DNA of 64,000 nt from Euglena gracilis. Taxonomy: Eukaryota > Euglenida > Euglenophyceae > Euglenales. The notes under the pieces are model-generated. The model ran no database searches, was not told where the DNA came from, and saw nothing but the letters and a program-made list of their open reading frames with translations. Location of the stretch: positions 19,020,642 through 19,084,641 of the forward strand of contig CP154954.1 of the NCBI GenBank assembly GCA_039621445.1, in the 5' to 3' direction. This document shows, piece after piece, positions 29,119 through 40,304 of this stretch. The first letter of the stretch is position 1; every line of letters begins with the position of its first letter. The position numbers and the translations under genes are program-made.

Positions 29119-30846
29119 GTGAGAATGTGTTCGCAGTCACATCCATATCAACAACATATTTCCCTCCATTGTTGTGGTCAGGGGTCCGGTGAGAAAGGTT
29201 GGCCGGAAATAAAGGGGGGGGGAGTTTGTTGACTCTCTGTTGAAACGTGGTAAATTTGATGGAGTTTTTGGAACCTCCACACAAACTTACCAAACTCTAA
29301 GCACAATTTGAGCTCGGGCATAACAGATTTTCAATATTTTTTTTACCAAACCTCACAATTCAAAAGCGGGTCAAACACCTGAAAAAACTCAGAAATGAAA
29401 AACCTGGGGGGTAAGGAAAGTGGTATTTACCCCCCAGTTTTCAAGAAATTTCCAAAAAAAATGGCCAAAAAATGAGGCATAAACCCAGACTCATGCCCGA
29501 GCCGGGGTCTTGGACCCGTACTCGGGCGGGAATTTCTCACCCAAGTCCGGGTCCTAGATCCCGGCTCTGGCGTGAGTCTGGGGTTGAGGGAATTCCTTCC
29601 AAATGTGTCCGAGGACAGTTTCAAAAATACCAAAAATGCCACATTTTGTTTACAAAAGTGCCAAAATCCCAAGAGCCAACCCCAAAATTCATTGTGCCCC
29701 AAATGCCAAAGTTTATTTTCCCTTACTTCGGCAAGGCGTTGATGTAGGCTGCATCCCAAGAGCGAAGAGACAAACCAGCTTCCTGTGTTCATGTGTCAAC
29801 GAGAATGTTGTTTGTCAATGAAATGTTTTCCTGCAATCTATTGTGCAAATACCAAAAGAAATGCCATTAGCAAACGTCGCCGGTCCCCATGCCGACGGGA
29901 AAAAAGCCACATCCCCTTTCGGTAAAACCCCTCTCCCCTAACCGACACTAACTTATCTCGCTAACTAACACTAACACACCTAACCCTACCGAACCCCAAC
30001 AACTTAACACTGACCATTCAAATCTTGAAACGGAACTTATTCCTAATTCCAGTGACTTTTCTGGTTGACATATCGCAGATGCCATTTTTGTTCTCCTACA
30101 AAAAACTCTCCACTCTCCATTGCACATGAGCCACACCCAACCACCAACACAACACACCAACGAAGGCAACAAGAGGCACACACCCCTCCCCCCAAAGTGC
30201 CAAAAAAAAGCTAAATGTTGGTTACTAAAGTGCCATCAATGCCGAACTTTGGTTGCCATTGCTAAAAATGCAAAATGTTGGTTGTGAAAGTGCTGGAAAT
30301 GCAAATACCAAAGAGATTTTTGGTTACCAAAGTGTCCAAACCGGCACTTTGTTCACGACAAAATGCCAAGATTATTTCCCCAAAGTGCCAAAAATGACAA
30401 ACTTGGTCATTTTCCATTTCCAGCTTGCTCACAAATTTTGAGTCCGTTCCAATTTCGCGACCTGAAGGGTCTTAACTCTTTGCCCTAAACAGGGACTCAG
30501 ACCAGAACAGTGCCTAGGCCAAGGTTTTAGGGGGCACGGCGCTTTCGGCTTCTCAGGGGAGCGCTCCCCTAACTCTTGACCTAAACACAGTTCTTGGCAT
30601 AAAGACCTCTGCCAATTTTACCAAACTCACAACCTTGAGATCCCACAGCCCCCTCCCCTCCCCTGGGGGGGGTTGGCGACAAAAAAATGTGATGAATTTT
30701 TCTCCACTGACCACAATCCCCCTGAAAAACAAAGGGACAAAAAACTCGCCAGGACATCCTAAACAACCCCTCTCCCCAAGTTTTGGACACACTGCATTTT
30801 GGGTGCATGCAAACTTGCCACGACCCCAAGTTTTGGACCCTGCCAG
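29119..30846. other. Intron or spacer without supported gene
   Basis: Contains the palindrome pair around 29490-29583 (CATGCCCGAGCCGGGGTCTTGGACCCGTACTCGGGCGGG and partner), and otherwise simple AT-moderate sequence with short C or G runs. Minus-strand frames here look like shadows. Confidence 0.5.
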
Positions 30847-30954
30847 TGGCGGAAACACTGGTGGAAGCTGTTGTTACGGAGGCTTTTCAGGCAGTCTGGT
30901 CTGAAGCTTTGCAGCGCGATCTCTGGCAGTTGAAGGAGGTGGAGGACCAGGAGA
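30847..30954 (+). CDS. Candidate exon, coiled-coil-like
   Basis: Acceptor CCCTGCCAG|, then AETLVEAVVTEAFQAVWSEA and LQRDLWQLKEVEDQE, with a possible donor GTTCAG at 30955. The alternating hydrophobic and acidic pattern is that of a helix. The same unusual GTTCAG follows the exon at 35115. Confidence 0.45.
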
Positions 30955-31867
30955 GTTCAGGGTTGCTTGGGACGCCTTCTTCCTTCATCCCCCCAGGGAG
31001 GCATTTGTTGGGGAGGGGGCAGTTGGCCCTCCCCCCCACTCACAAGAAAGAGTGGACCCCCCGATTCCCAGGCTCCATCACGTTTGATGTCAGAATTGGG
31101 TTTGGGTCAGGGTTGGGATTAGCGATCAGGGTTCTGGGGTTTAGGCCCAATTTAGGCCTAATTTGGTCCAAATGGTGCCCCAAAATGAAAATGGATTCCA
31201 AACCCTACCTCCTGGAATTAACCCGAATCTTACCCGAAACAGGTGAACTTGCCCCACACAAGTGGCCCCACCCTGGCAGCACACCACCTACTCTCCCCCC
31301 CAGGTTACCCAGAGGCAGGGGCTGCTGAAAAAAGCTTGCCCCTGGTGCCCCCACCAGATTGGCCGCCCCTTGGGCGGCCTCGGACCCCCAAATGGCCAAT
31401 CTGGGGGGGGGGACAATCTTGCACGTTCACCATTTTTGACCAAAATGGCCGATTTGGGAAGTACACCAGATTGTCCCCCCCCTCGAGATTGGCCTTTTGG
31501 GTTTTGTAAGATACCCAGGCCAAATTGGCCGTTTGGTATTCGGAAATTTACCGTGCCAAATTGGCCGTTTTTTGTCATTTTTATACCCGTGAATTGGCCA
31601 AAAATTGGGGGGGAAAACTTGGAAAAAGTTTTACCCCCCCCCCATTGTCCATTTATTTTCTTTCAAGCATTGGCGACCAATGAATTGCCATTCCTTCTTT
31701 TCCAGGGCCAGTGGACAGTTGATGGCAAAGAATGAGCTGACAATTTTGCCACGTGACTTTTTTGGACAAAGGTTGGGCATGGCAGTTCTTTTCTGACCTG
31801 AAATGCTGAAATAGTAAGGGGGGACGCCAGTAACATCGAGTTCCTGTTCAGCTTCTCTTTTTTTCAG
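30955..31867. other. Intron or spacer with AAATTGGCC and G-run pieces
   Basis: Contains ATTGGCCG(C/T)CCCTTGGGCGGCC and repeated 'CCAAATTGGCC' and 'CCAGATTG(G/T)CC' words between 31350 and 31610, probably a decayed inverted-repeat element (related words at 17580-17640). A short acceptor-like CTTTTCCAG|GGCCAGTGG is at 31707. Nothing else supported. Confidence 0.4.
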
Positions 31868-31912
31868 CAAGCTCACACCCTGCAGCATCCCCTGGTTTTA
31901 TGGGCACACAGG
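31868..31912 (+). CDS. Candidate 45-nt micro-exon
   Basis: A polypyrimidine tract CTCTTTTTTTCAG precedes 15 codons QAHTLQHPLVLWAHR and a donor GTGGGG. The length is a multiple of three and the sequence echoes the 28499 exon. Confidence 0.35.
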
Positions 31913-33033
31913 GTGGGGGTGGTATTTCAAACCCCCAGGGTGGGATTTTGGATTTTTTTTGTGTTTTTGGGTGTTTGGCAAAATTTGTCTTCTTTTGTGT
32001 TCATTTGTGTGTTTTTGTGTTTCCCCCCCCCCCGGCAATTTCTCCGTTTCTGCAAGGATTTTTTTTTTACTCAGAAAATTCTGCATTTTTATTCCGCCCC
32101 GATTTTCCCTCAGGCGAAAACGGGTTCTCATTTTTTGTTTTTATCGTATTTTTTGAAGTATGTGAGCAAAATCGAATTAACATTCATCTTAAAAATAGAA
32201 TTCTTGTTTCAAAAAAAGCAAAAAGAATTTGTTTTTTGGATGTTTTACATTTTTTTTGCTGTTTTGATCATGCCTTTTCTTTTTTGGAGGAAGAAGAAGA
32301 GTGTCCAAAACATGCCACTATGCATAACAATGTTTTTGAAAACATTTCAACAACTCTGTCAAAAAAGCTCCAAAAACCTTGTTCGTTGGAGTTTTATTCA
32401 AAGTATCAATCCGTTTCAAAAACAGGGGCATTTGATGTATTTGGCTATAATCGCCAGATGTTTCATATGCAAGTAGCCCAAGTATTTCCCCTCTCTTCCT
32501 CCCCCCCCAGAATTTCCCTCCCATGAAACCCTGAGGGTGGCAAGCATTGGTGGATGAGGAGGAGTCGATGCGCAGGCTCAATGGTTTGCCATTGCCATTG
32601 CTTTATTTTGTTTCCAAAGTCTTCAAGACCAGGCCAAAAAGACACTTTGACAACGAGCACCATCTCATTTCTCTGTGTTTTCTCCGATTGTTTTTCATAG
32701 GAGGGGTGATTGTGCACCACTTCCTGCTTGATCAGCTTGAGTTTTGTGAGTCTGAATGACATCGCTCTTGCAGAGTTTTTATTACCGAATTTAATTCAAC
32801 TTCATTGAATTATTTTTCTTTTGGCCACGAGCAACACCACACACACACGCACAGCCACCCACACCCAACACACAACCATACATGTTCAAGCCGGCACTTT
32901 GAGGAGACCAGAAAAGATCTGCCAGGGTGGACACCACCCATACCCCCCCCCCCCCATAAAGCGACCCCCAACCCGGACATTGGTCCAAAAAAGGCCAAAT
33001 TTTGACGGAGCCTTCAAAATAACCCAATTTCAG
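31913..33033. other. AT-richer intron or spacer, (CA)n-like tract
   Basis: A long open plus frame over 31900-32526 is AT-rich and mostly low-complexity. Its last part (LEFYSKYQSVSKTGAFDVFG up to a GTAGCC at 32475) could be coding, but no acceptor was found. A CACACAC/ACACCC microsatellite is at 32830-32885. Confidence 0.35.
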
Positions 33034-33111
33034 ATTCTTTTCCGATCTGTTCACAAAGAGCTCTCTGAGATCTTTCTAAAAATGCATAAGAAGTTGGCCC
33101 AAAACTACTAG
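33034..33111 (+). CDS. Candidate terminal exon
   Basis: Acceptor AATTTCAG|, then ILFRSVHKELSEIFLKMHKK and LAQNY, and an in-frame TAG at 33109-33111. Helical content agrees with preceding exons. It may close the 27.5-33.1 kb gene. The TAG is followed directly by GTATCT and a 36-nt stretch ending CAG, so an alternative splice use is possible. Confidence 0.4.
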   Translation: MLFRSVHKELSEIFLKMHKKLAQNY

Positions 33112-33147
33112 GTATCTTCCTACCACCATACCCCCCTGATTGACCAG

Positions 33148-33228
33148 GTTTGCAGAAGTGCTGAGCTCTTTGCATAGAATGGCAATCTGGGGTGATGATG
33201 CCTGCAGGCTCTTGCTTGAGCGTTCGCG
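33148..33228 (+). CDS. Candidate exon, helical
   Basis: After ATTGACCAG|, the frame reads FAEVLSSLHRMAIWGDDACR and LLLERSR, followed by donor-like GTACCC. It lies only 36 nt after the previous candidate; if the two are joined, a very short intron is implied. Confidence 0.35.
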
Positions 33229-35114
33229 GTACCCCACCCCCGGGGGGCACTGAGCTGCAGCTAGTCCGAATTTGGTCAGTGGAATTCCTAGTGGACCCTC
33301 CGGGGGGTATGTTAATGGAATTACACCAGAGTTAATTACACCAATTTACTCACCTGGCCAGGCGGAGCAACAACAAACAAAGCACTGGTGTGAGGGGCAC
33401 TCACTGGGCACCAGGCCACTCACCACACAGCAAACTGGGCCAGAAGTGAAGCTAGCACCGGCCATAAACAGACAAGAAGCCTTAGTGCAACTAAGGGTCT
33501 CTAAAATTTTGACTCCCAAAACTTGCCGAAAATGCCCATTTTTGGCCATTTTTGGTATTTTTTTTTTGGAGCAGAATCATCCAAAAAATAAATAGTAAAA
33601 ATCTCATTTTCCCACTGCCGGAGGAATTGTTTTTCCCAGTTGGGGGATCCCTGGACCCCTCCCCCTGGGGGGGGGGTCCGGAGTGTAGAGGGGGGGGGTT
33701 CAGCACAAGTGGTTGGTTTTCGCGTTAAGTGAGATATTTTGGGGCATTTTGGTGGCAGTTTCTGGATCAAAAATTGATCTTTCCCAAGAATCTGGAAAAT
33801 GAAGCAGAACCAAAGGAAATGTCCGGCAAATGAGGCCATTGGAACGCCCATCTAACCGTATTTTTACTTTCCCGTAACTCCGTACCAAGCCGGAGTGATG
33901 GCCATATTTATGCATTTGTTTATTTTATTTTTTTGTTTCTTTTATGGTCACGCGGCCCACCTTTTTTTGCCTGTTTTGAATTAGCCGTTCATCAGCCATT
34001 TTAGGACAAAAAAATCGCCCCCCCCCAAATGTCTCGAAAATGATGGAATCACTGGAGACCTAAAATATAGCCCTGGAGACCCTTTATCACCCCGCCGTGT
34101 AGGCCTCCAGGGCCAGCTGCACACTTTGTTTTTCTTTGTTAGTTGTTGTTTATTTGAGATTAATTTTTTTTGTATTCTTTATATTTTTAACACACAATTT
34201 TATTATTGAACCTTTTTCATTTATTTTTTTTGCTTTTTTCCCCTGATGTTTTTATTTTGCATTTTTTTGCTTCAATTTGTCTGCCATTCTTTGTATCAGT
34301 TTTGATTTTCCTCCTTTTTTTTCAAATTTCAGGGTTTGAATTGTGGTTGTGCTTTTGACACGTATCTGTTGCCCCCCACTGAGACACTGCACAACCCAAC
34401 GACCTCATTGTCTAACACCCAGGCGTTTGTCAAGGGCCCCGGGGAGTCACTGGCTAGCCACTAGAAGTGACTAGACACTGGCAAAAAGCCACTGACACCA
34501 AGCATTGAATTCTCACAAAGGAAAAATTTGGGGCATTGTTTCAAGCTGTTTCTCACCTCCCCAAACCTTTGCAGTAACATCCCAGGTTGACAAGGCAGAA
34601 GTTGAAAGCAGGGGGGTTTTTTTTAAAGCCGTGGACCCCCCGGGGGGGGTAGGGTGGGTGGGTTCGGCCGGATATACTATTTTTTTGGCATTTTTTTTGT
34701 GATTTTTGGTCATTTTTTGTGGAAAAGTGGTTGCCCCCCGGGACCCCCCCCCCCCCAAGAGGATGGGTGGGTCGGGGGGACCCCCCCTTCCCCCGGTCTT
34801 AAAAAAAACCCTGGAAGGTCTCAAACACGAATTCTGGGGGTTATGAATCCTGTATGTTGTGGTGACACATCTTAGGCACCCCAACTGACATCCCTGCTCG
34901 TCCTGGGGCACTGGATCACACCCTGATTGCATTATTTGGGTTTCGGGAGCCTGGTATTGCAATTTTCCCAAAAAATTGACGATGTCCGCATTTGCGCACA
35001 CGGACAAATCCTTAATCCTTAAGTGCGAGTGACACCGTCTAAGATTTAGGAATAGCCCGAGCTGATCACAAAGTGAGTGATAGTCTGTCCAGTGCCACTG
35101 CAATGGTCTTGCAG
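33229..35114. other. Spacer with CTAGTCC/G-run element pieces
   Basis: GCAGCTAGTCCGAATTTGG(T/C) with GACCCTCCGGGGGG at 33250-33310 matches 47060-47130. A GACCCCCCGGGGGGG block is at 34630-34800. AT-rich sequence between 33900 and 34360 has no supported coding. A minus-strand frame near 34900-35100 was considered and not accepted. Confidence 0.4.
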
Positions 35115-35227
35115 AGGCAGTGGGGGGTACCGCTGCTCGCCGAGCGCTGCATCTCCACCGAGCGGAACTGAGCCGCAAATATGCACAGCGCGCCATGCAA
35201 GCAGAAAGGGAGGAGCGGTTGTCCAAA
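35115..35227 (+). CDS. Candidate exon, Ala/Arg/Glu-rich coiled coil
   Basis: After GGTCTTGCAG| the frame reads AVGGTAARRALHLHRAELSR and KYAQRAMQAEREERLSKV. Strong helix former with IQ-like spacing of Arg and Leu. A donor could be GTTCAG (35228), as after the 30847 exon, or the frame runs on to a TGA at about 35270. Confidence 0.5.
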
Positions 35228-36322
35228 GTTCAGAGCCAAGCCTCTCTGATTCCTGAAGGAAAGGGAGAATGAAGACGGTCCAGTCTTACAGCCCTGAAGA
35301 AATTTGGTCTTCTGTTTGCAATTTTGAAATGCTGAACTGCGTTTCATGGGGTCAGATGGTTTAGGTGCGCCTGAGTGGGGGGGGGGCGAGTGGTTGGGTT
35401 TTCCAGTCCCTCTGCCCCGGGGGGGGGCACCACAGGCGAGAAGTGCAGCGAGAAGTGATGACAAAATGATGACAGGCCATAAGCTGACAAGAAGCCTTAG
35501 TGCAACTAAAGGGGTGGGGAATTACAAAAACCCCAGAAGCATCAAAAATATATTTACTCCCTCCTCATTTGGGCATCGGACCACATTTGCTTGCCCATGC
35601 GGGCCAGCTATATTTTTTCAAATTGAAATTTGAAATGCTTTTATGTCAGTATTTGAATGAGAAACAAGCAGGGTTGGGTTCAAGGATTTTCCCCACATGG
35701 GAAGGTGCTCCGACACATTTTGTCATTATTTGGGAATTTGGGACATAACTTTTGTACGCATTCCATTAGGAATGTATGGATTTGCTCTTTGAGGTCAAAA
35801 TCAAATGGGTGGTTTGCATCTGAAAGGGATGAAATGCAATTATTTCCTTTGGAGCTGAGAACAAAGCCAAAAAAATAGTCTATATTTTTATTCTGATTGT
35901 GCTCTCACAATTGCTTGCTTGTATGTTTATCTGGTGAATCTTTTTTTTTTCATGAAGTGATGGTGTACATGATGTATGCTCCTGATCTTTTGCAAAAAAT
36001 GCAACCTGGCTCTGCATCAGACTTTGCTATTCAAATGTGGAACCAGGCTTTTCCATTGGGAGCCAAGCAATGATGTATTTGCTCAAGTCTCGTAGTGCAA
36101 CTTTGTATTCTTCTGCTTGGTGAAGGCCATTCTTTTTGCATTTCATGGCTTTTACGAAATTTTACCTCAGTTTCTGCAAATTTTTATCATTTTCCCCATT
36201 TCAGCACATTTTTCTGTGCAGTTTTTGGACCCCCCATATCTGCCCTTGGGCGTCCACTGCATCTTGACAGCAGGTTCAGACGTTAGGTCAAGGAATTCCA
36301 CAGATGGACGGATTGTGACCTA

Positions 36323-36517
36323 ACCCCCCCAAATAACCCCCCAAAAAGCACCCCCCCCCCTCAGGGGCCAATTTCAATTGCGCCCAAATAACACCCCCTG
36401 TTTTCCTTTGGTTTTCAATGTAAAAATACCCCCCCCCCCCAATAACACCCCCCCCTGGCACCCCAGTTCGGGTGCCCAAATAACACACTGGGGGTGTTAT
36501 TTGGGTGGGGGGGGGGT
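36323..36517. mobile_element. C-rich MITE flanked by TA (AAATAAC family)
   Basis: Ends (TA)ACCCCCCCAAATAAC and GTTATTTGGGTGGGGGGGGGGT(TA). 195 bp, TA on both sides (36321-36322, 36518-36519), no coding. The interior repeats AATAACACCCCC. TA flanks are the mark of Tc1/mariner-type insertion. Confidence 0.65.
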
Positions 36518-36717
36518 TACGTTGTTCAGGCCACCAACAGATGTTGCTCCTGTTGTTCAGGAGTGTGGCCTTGAAAAAGGCTACAGCATGAGCAATCCCG
36601 GGGTTCTAAATATCTGGTGTTCGATGATTTTCGGCAACTTGCAGGTTCGAAAACTTCCGGAACGCAGTGTGTGTGTGCATACGCGTACATTAACACATAC
36701 ATTCTAAACATACATCC

Positions 36718-36752
36718 ACACATCATCATCATCATCATCATCATCACAACCG
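36718..36752. repeat. (ATC)n microsatellite
   Basis: Nine or so CAT/ATC units following a CA-rich tract (36665-36720). No coding evidence on either strand. Confidence 0.85.
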
Positions 36753-36914
36753 CATCCACACACCATCAGCAATCGCATTACCCCCCTTCTTTGAAATTTA
36801 TGCTCCCCCCAATTTGATTCAGTAAATTTGACTCAAAATGCATGGAAACACTTTGGAATGACCTTGAAACTGTCAAAAAACGTCACATATTCAAAAAATT
36901 TTCACCCCCGCCCA

Positions 36915-37240
36915 AAATACCATACCCCCCCCCTCAGTTAGTCACCCCTTGGGAGGGGAATTTGGCCAAGGGTGACTAATAGGGGAGGGTGACTAATTCG
37001 GGGGGGGGGGGCAATTTATGCCCAAATTTTGCCCCCTGCCCCAAGTCTTGGGGTTTCAAGGTTGTTTTTGGGCATTCCAGGGCACTTTTCATGGATGGCA
37101 ACCAGCAAAAAATTCTGACGACCAAATTCGGCTTTTTTTTAAGAAAAATATTTTCCTTCGGAAAAAATTGTTTTTGCCTGGGGGCCCAAAGATGACTTAT
37201 AGGGGGGGGGGCGACTAACTGAGGGGGGGGGAGGGCATGA
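36915..37240. mobile_element. Inverted-repeat element (CTCAGTTAGTC ends)
   Basis: CATACCCCCCCCCTCAGTTAGTCACCCC at the left faces GGCGACTAACTGAGGGGGGGGG(A)GGGCATG at the right. The interior has repeated GGGTGACTAA(T) units. Flanking bases ATAC and ATAA are a possible 3-4-bp duplication. Confidence 0.6.
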
Positions 37241-37480
37241 TAACCAAATCCCCTTGTGTGTGCCAGGCAAGGATGGCCACAGGTAAACGTCTAATGAACT
37301 CAGTGGGCCTACGGGGGGGGTGCTGCCCCCGGACCCCCCCGCCCAAAATAACAAAATCTTTTTGTGCGTGCAAGGCATGGATGGCCACGGGTAACCGTTC
37401 TAATGAACTTAGTCGGCCTACGGCCTCCTCCGAGGGGGGGGCAGCTCCCCCCCGCCGTACCCCCCGCCCAAAATAATCCG
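37241..37480. repeat. Two diverged units related to the 116-bp satellite
   Basis: CCCAAAATAACAAAATC(T)TTTTGTG(C/T)GTGC(A)AGGCA and GGATGGCCAC(A/G)GGTAA..CGT(T)CTAATGAACT..GT(C/G)GGCCTACGG occur twice, about 120 bp apart. CAAAATAACAAAATC..TTGTGTGTG also matches the stray unit in the 10080-10378 element. Links this region to the 1-6860 satellite. Confidence 0.5.
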
Positions 37481-37524
37481 CAGCAGCTGTGTCAACACGT
37501 ACCCGCACACCAAGGTGCGCGCAG

Positions 37525-37777
37525 ACAGGTGCGTCCAGTGCCAATTTGACATGAATCTGTCCGCGTCGTTTGTGGCGAAGCCTGCTGGTGACTTGAATGC
37601 TGAAGAGGCCGCAGCCCGGCGCCAGATAATGGCGGAGGAGCGGCTGGCCATGGCTAAGGCGCGCCACTCCGAGCTGCAGGCGTTCAAGGCACAAACCACC
37701 CGGCCATCAGCGATTCGGCAACCAGAACCGACGTTTAACAGCGTGGCGTTCACACGTGTACCTTTGCCAGATTGCAG
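37525..37777 (+). CDS. Candidate exon, coiled-coil protein
   Basis: Acceptor-like GTGCGCGCAG|. The frame includes QCQFDMNLSASFVAKPAGDL, NAEEAAARRQIMAEERLAMA and KARHSELQAFKAQTTRPSAI. A good donor GTGAAG follows (TTGCAG|GTGAAG). The AEEAAARRQ pattern is repeated in the next exon candidate (KAEEAAKRQ), so both probably belong to one repeat-containing coiled-coil protein. Family not recognised. Confidence 0.6.
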
Positions 37778-37911
37778 GTGAAGTATTCTCCCTTCCCAAA
37801 AGGTCAACTGCATTATAGACTAAACCCTGCTGTCTTGAGTTGCCAGGCACACAAAGGGCCACGCCCCATCAGTGACATGGTGGGGGCGCGGTGGAGGTGT
37901 TCACTGCCCAG

Positions 37912-37998
37912 CGGCAGCAGCAGTCCCGCTTGCTGGCAAACCGGCTCAAGGCGGAGGAGGCTGCAAAGCGCCAGTTGCAAACCAGGCTGAATACAAGG
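37912..37998 (+). CDS. Candidate exon, coiled-coil protein
   Basis: Acceptor ACTGCCCAG|, then RQQQSRLLANRLKAEEAAKR and QLQTRLNTR. The 3' side (ACAAG|GATGCC) lacks a GT, so either the donor is unusual or a repeat has truncated it. Strong helical similarity to 37525-37777. Confidence 0.55.
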
Positions 37999-38459
37999 AT
38001 GCCCCCCCCTAGTCTGACTCCCCGGGGTGTGTGGGGAAGGACACAAGGCCCAGCTGACTCAGTGCCAATGGCACCGGAAGCCCGGAAAAGACCCATTTCC
38101 TGCAAATTCTGTTCATTTTCCCCCATAATGGGCCATTTTTCAATTCTGTGCATTTTCTTGTGTTTCTTCGGCTTTTTTGGTTCATATATGACGTTTGTAT
38201 TTCTTCCCTCTGATTTGGGCACCTTCATGCCATTCACTTCAGGCGGCAAAATCACTTATTTCCACTGATTTTTCTGCTTTTTTGGAGTTTATTCTCACTT
38301 ATTTTGCCGCTTATTTTGGGGAGATTTTTGCGCTTATCCCCCCCCCCCCTCAGGTGGAATTCCTCTTGCCAGGGTGGTCCGTAAGGGACGGGATATATAT
38401 GTATATATATTTTTATTTAAGGACCGCCCCCTTAAAGACCGCCCCCCCCAATACACAAA

Positions 38460-38900
38460 AACCCGAAAAATTGGACCCGAAAATTTTTTTCCGGCGCCTT
38501 CAACGCCGGCTTTTTTTGACCCATTTTGGGACCCATATGGGAGGTAAAACTAAAAACCCCTCAAAATCCCATTTTTTTCACACCTTTCAAAAGTTCAACA
38601 TTTTCTCAAAAATTTAATTTTGAGAGTTTTTTGAAGCAAAAAAAGCCATTGAAAATTTCCAAGAGAAAAAATGGTACACTTTTTTTTCGACCTTCGTTAT
38701 TTTCCACCCCCCTCCAAAAAATTACCAAATTTAACCCTGAAATCTTTGAGATTTTTTGTGAAAAAAATGTGGGATTCCATCAAAAAATCATTCACTTTTC
38801 AAAAAATATTTCAAAATTTTTTTCGGCCCAAATCCCCTTTTTCCCGAATTTGGTTTTTTCTTGAAATTTTGAAATTTTGTTGAAATTGAAGTTTGCCAAA
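38460..38900. repeat. Dispersed AT-rich repeat ('GGGACCCATATGGGAGG')
   Basis: Contains TTTTGGGACCCATATGGGAGGT, CCATTTTTTTCACACCTTTC, AATTTTGAGAGTTTTTTGAAGC and CATCAAAAAATCATTCA. These are shared in the same order with 43735-44165 and partly with 39930-40275 and 1733-1985. Several long T-rich frames here are not coding. Confidence 0.65.
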
Positions 38901-39302
38901 AATCTTTTGGCCACTTTGGGGGGGGTTGCCCTTTGAGGGGGGGTGAGGGTATTTCAATGTCCAAAATTCAAAAAGTTGAACTCACAAAAAGCATCGATTG
39001 GACGATCCTCTCTTGTAAAATTTCCTCGAAGGCACGTTTGGAAGGTTTATGTCAATTTACAACACACCTGGGTTGTAAACGAGAAAAAAAAGTGTGTGGG
39101 TTGATGATTTAAAGCTTGAGATAAACAACCAATTGCCCAATTTTTGAAAATGACCCATCAACCTCAAAATGATCATTTTGAGAGGAAAAAGAGCACGGGG
39201 GGGGGGAGAAAGTTGCGCCGTGCAATTTTTGCAATTTTGTGCAATTTTCGATTTTCCTGAAATGTGCAATTTTTTTTTGCAATTTTGTGCAATTAATTGC
39301 AC

Positions 39303-39405
39303 ATGGCCGCTGGATGATGAACAAATTCAGGATGAATGGCGTAAGCATTGCCATCGCATATTGCCACGGCTGATTGTGTTGCAACTTTTTGGGCGAACCG
39401 ACCAG
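39303..39405 (+). CDS. Candidate exon, helical
   Basis: The frame WPLDDEQIQDEWRKHCHRIL then PRLIVLQLFGRTDQ ends at a good donor (ACCAG|GTAAAT). No convincing AG acceptor precedes it; the upstream sequence is a GTGCAATTTT repeat (39230-39300). It may be truncated at its 5' side by that repeat. Confidence 0.4.
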
Positions 39406-39929
39406 GTAAATTGGCAGAATATGCAGCTTTTCTGGTTTCTGGTATCTCTTTTCTGGTATGTGCAATTTTGTGCAATTTTGTGAATTTTGTGCAATTTCAC
39501 CTCTAACCATCAAAACGGTGAAGTTCCCGGTGGTCCAAAAAATTGGTGCCACCAAAACAACGGGAAGAGGGTGGTGGTGGGGGGGGGTCGACCCCCCCAC
39601 CCACCTGCACACGGGCCGGTGAAAAACTGCACTGGGAATATCTTGCAAATAAGAAAACCCTTCTTGCTCTTTGAAGCCTTTGGCTTGTGTGACATTTGGC
39701 CACAATGCTTGGGGCAAGGCCCAATCTTCTTCAGGCACTTGTGCTCCTTTGCGGCACCACGAATTTCGAAATCCTCAACTCCAACTTCAACCAAAATTTG
39801 CAACAAAAAAACAACAGTTTTTGTATTTTGTCCCTAGGAATCCCAACATAAATAGTTGAATCTGCTCATCCTCAGGAGGGGCGACCCTTGGCCGGTGAAC
39901 CGGTGAAGTTCCAAAAATTTTCCCCAGCG

Positions 39930-40275
39930 TCTTCGGCAATGGGTGTATTTTAGACCCATTTTGGGACCCATATAGGAGGTCCCACAAACCCCCCCCCCAA
40001 AAATGCTATTGAAAATCCATCAGATTTCCAAAGAGAAAAAATCTAAGTAAATTTGAATGTTCCAAAATTTGGTCCCATTTTTTTGATCTGATTTTTTGAC
40101 CCCCCTCCTAAGAACTAACAATTTTCAACCCTTAATTTTTGGATATTTTTTGGGGGAAAATGTGGTTTTCCATCAAAAAATCATGTATTTTGGGATCATT
40201 TTTCAAAATAATTTTCAAGAATTTTCCCCGGCCAAAATCCCCGTTTTCCCAAAATTGTGTGTTGGGACAGAATTT
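39930..40275. repeat. Dispersed AT-rich repeat, second copy
   Basis: Same family as 38460-38900 (GACCCATTTTGGGACCCATATAGGAGGTCCC, CCATCAAAAAATCATG, CCCCGTTTTCCCAAAATTG). Confidence 0.6.
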
Positions 40276-40304
40276 TTTTTTTAGTTAGGGACCCTCCTGC
40301 AAGA

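Noticed and set aside
31900-32526. 208-codon AT-rich plus-strand ORF
   Set aside because: Phe/Leu/Val-rich, low-complexity, no splice borders for most of its length; only the last 40 codons seem possible coding and were left unannotated as a gene.
34513-35226. 237-codon minus-strand ORF with a faint RT-like look (LGLFLNLRRC)
   Set aside because: No ordered RT motifs, overlaps the better plus-strand exon at 35115-35227, and much of it is C/G-run sequence.
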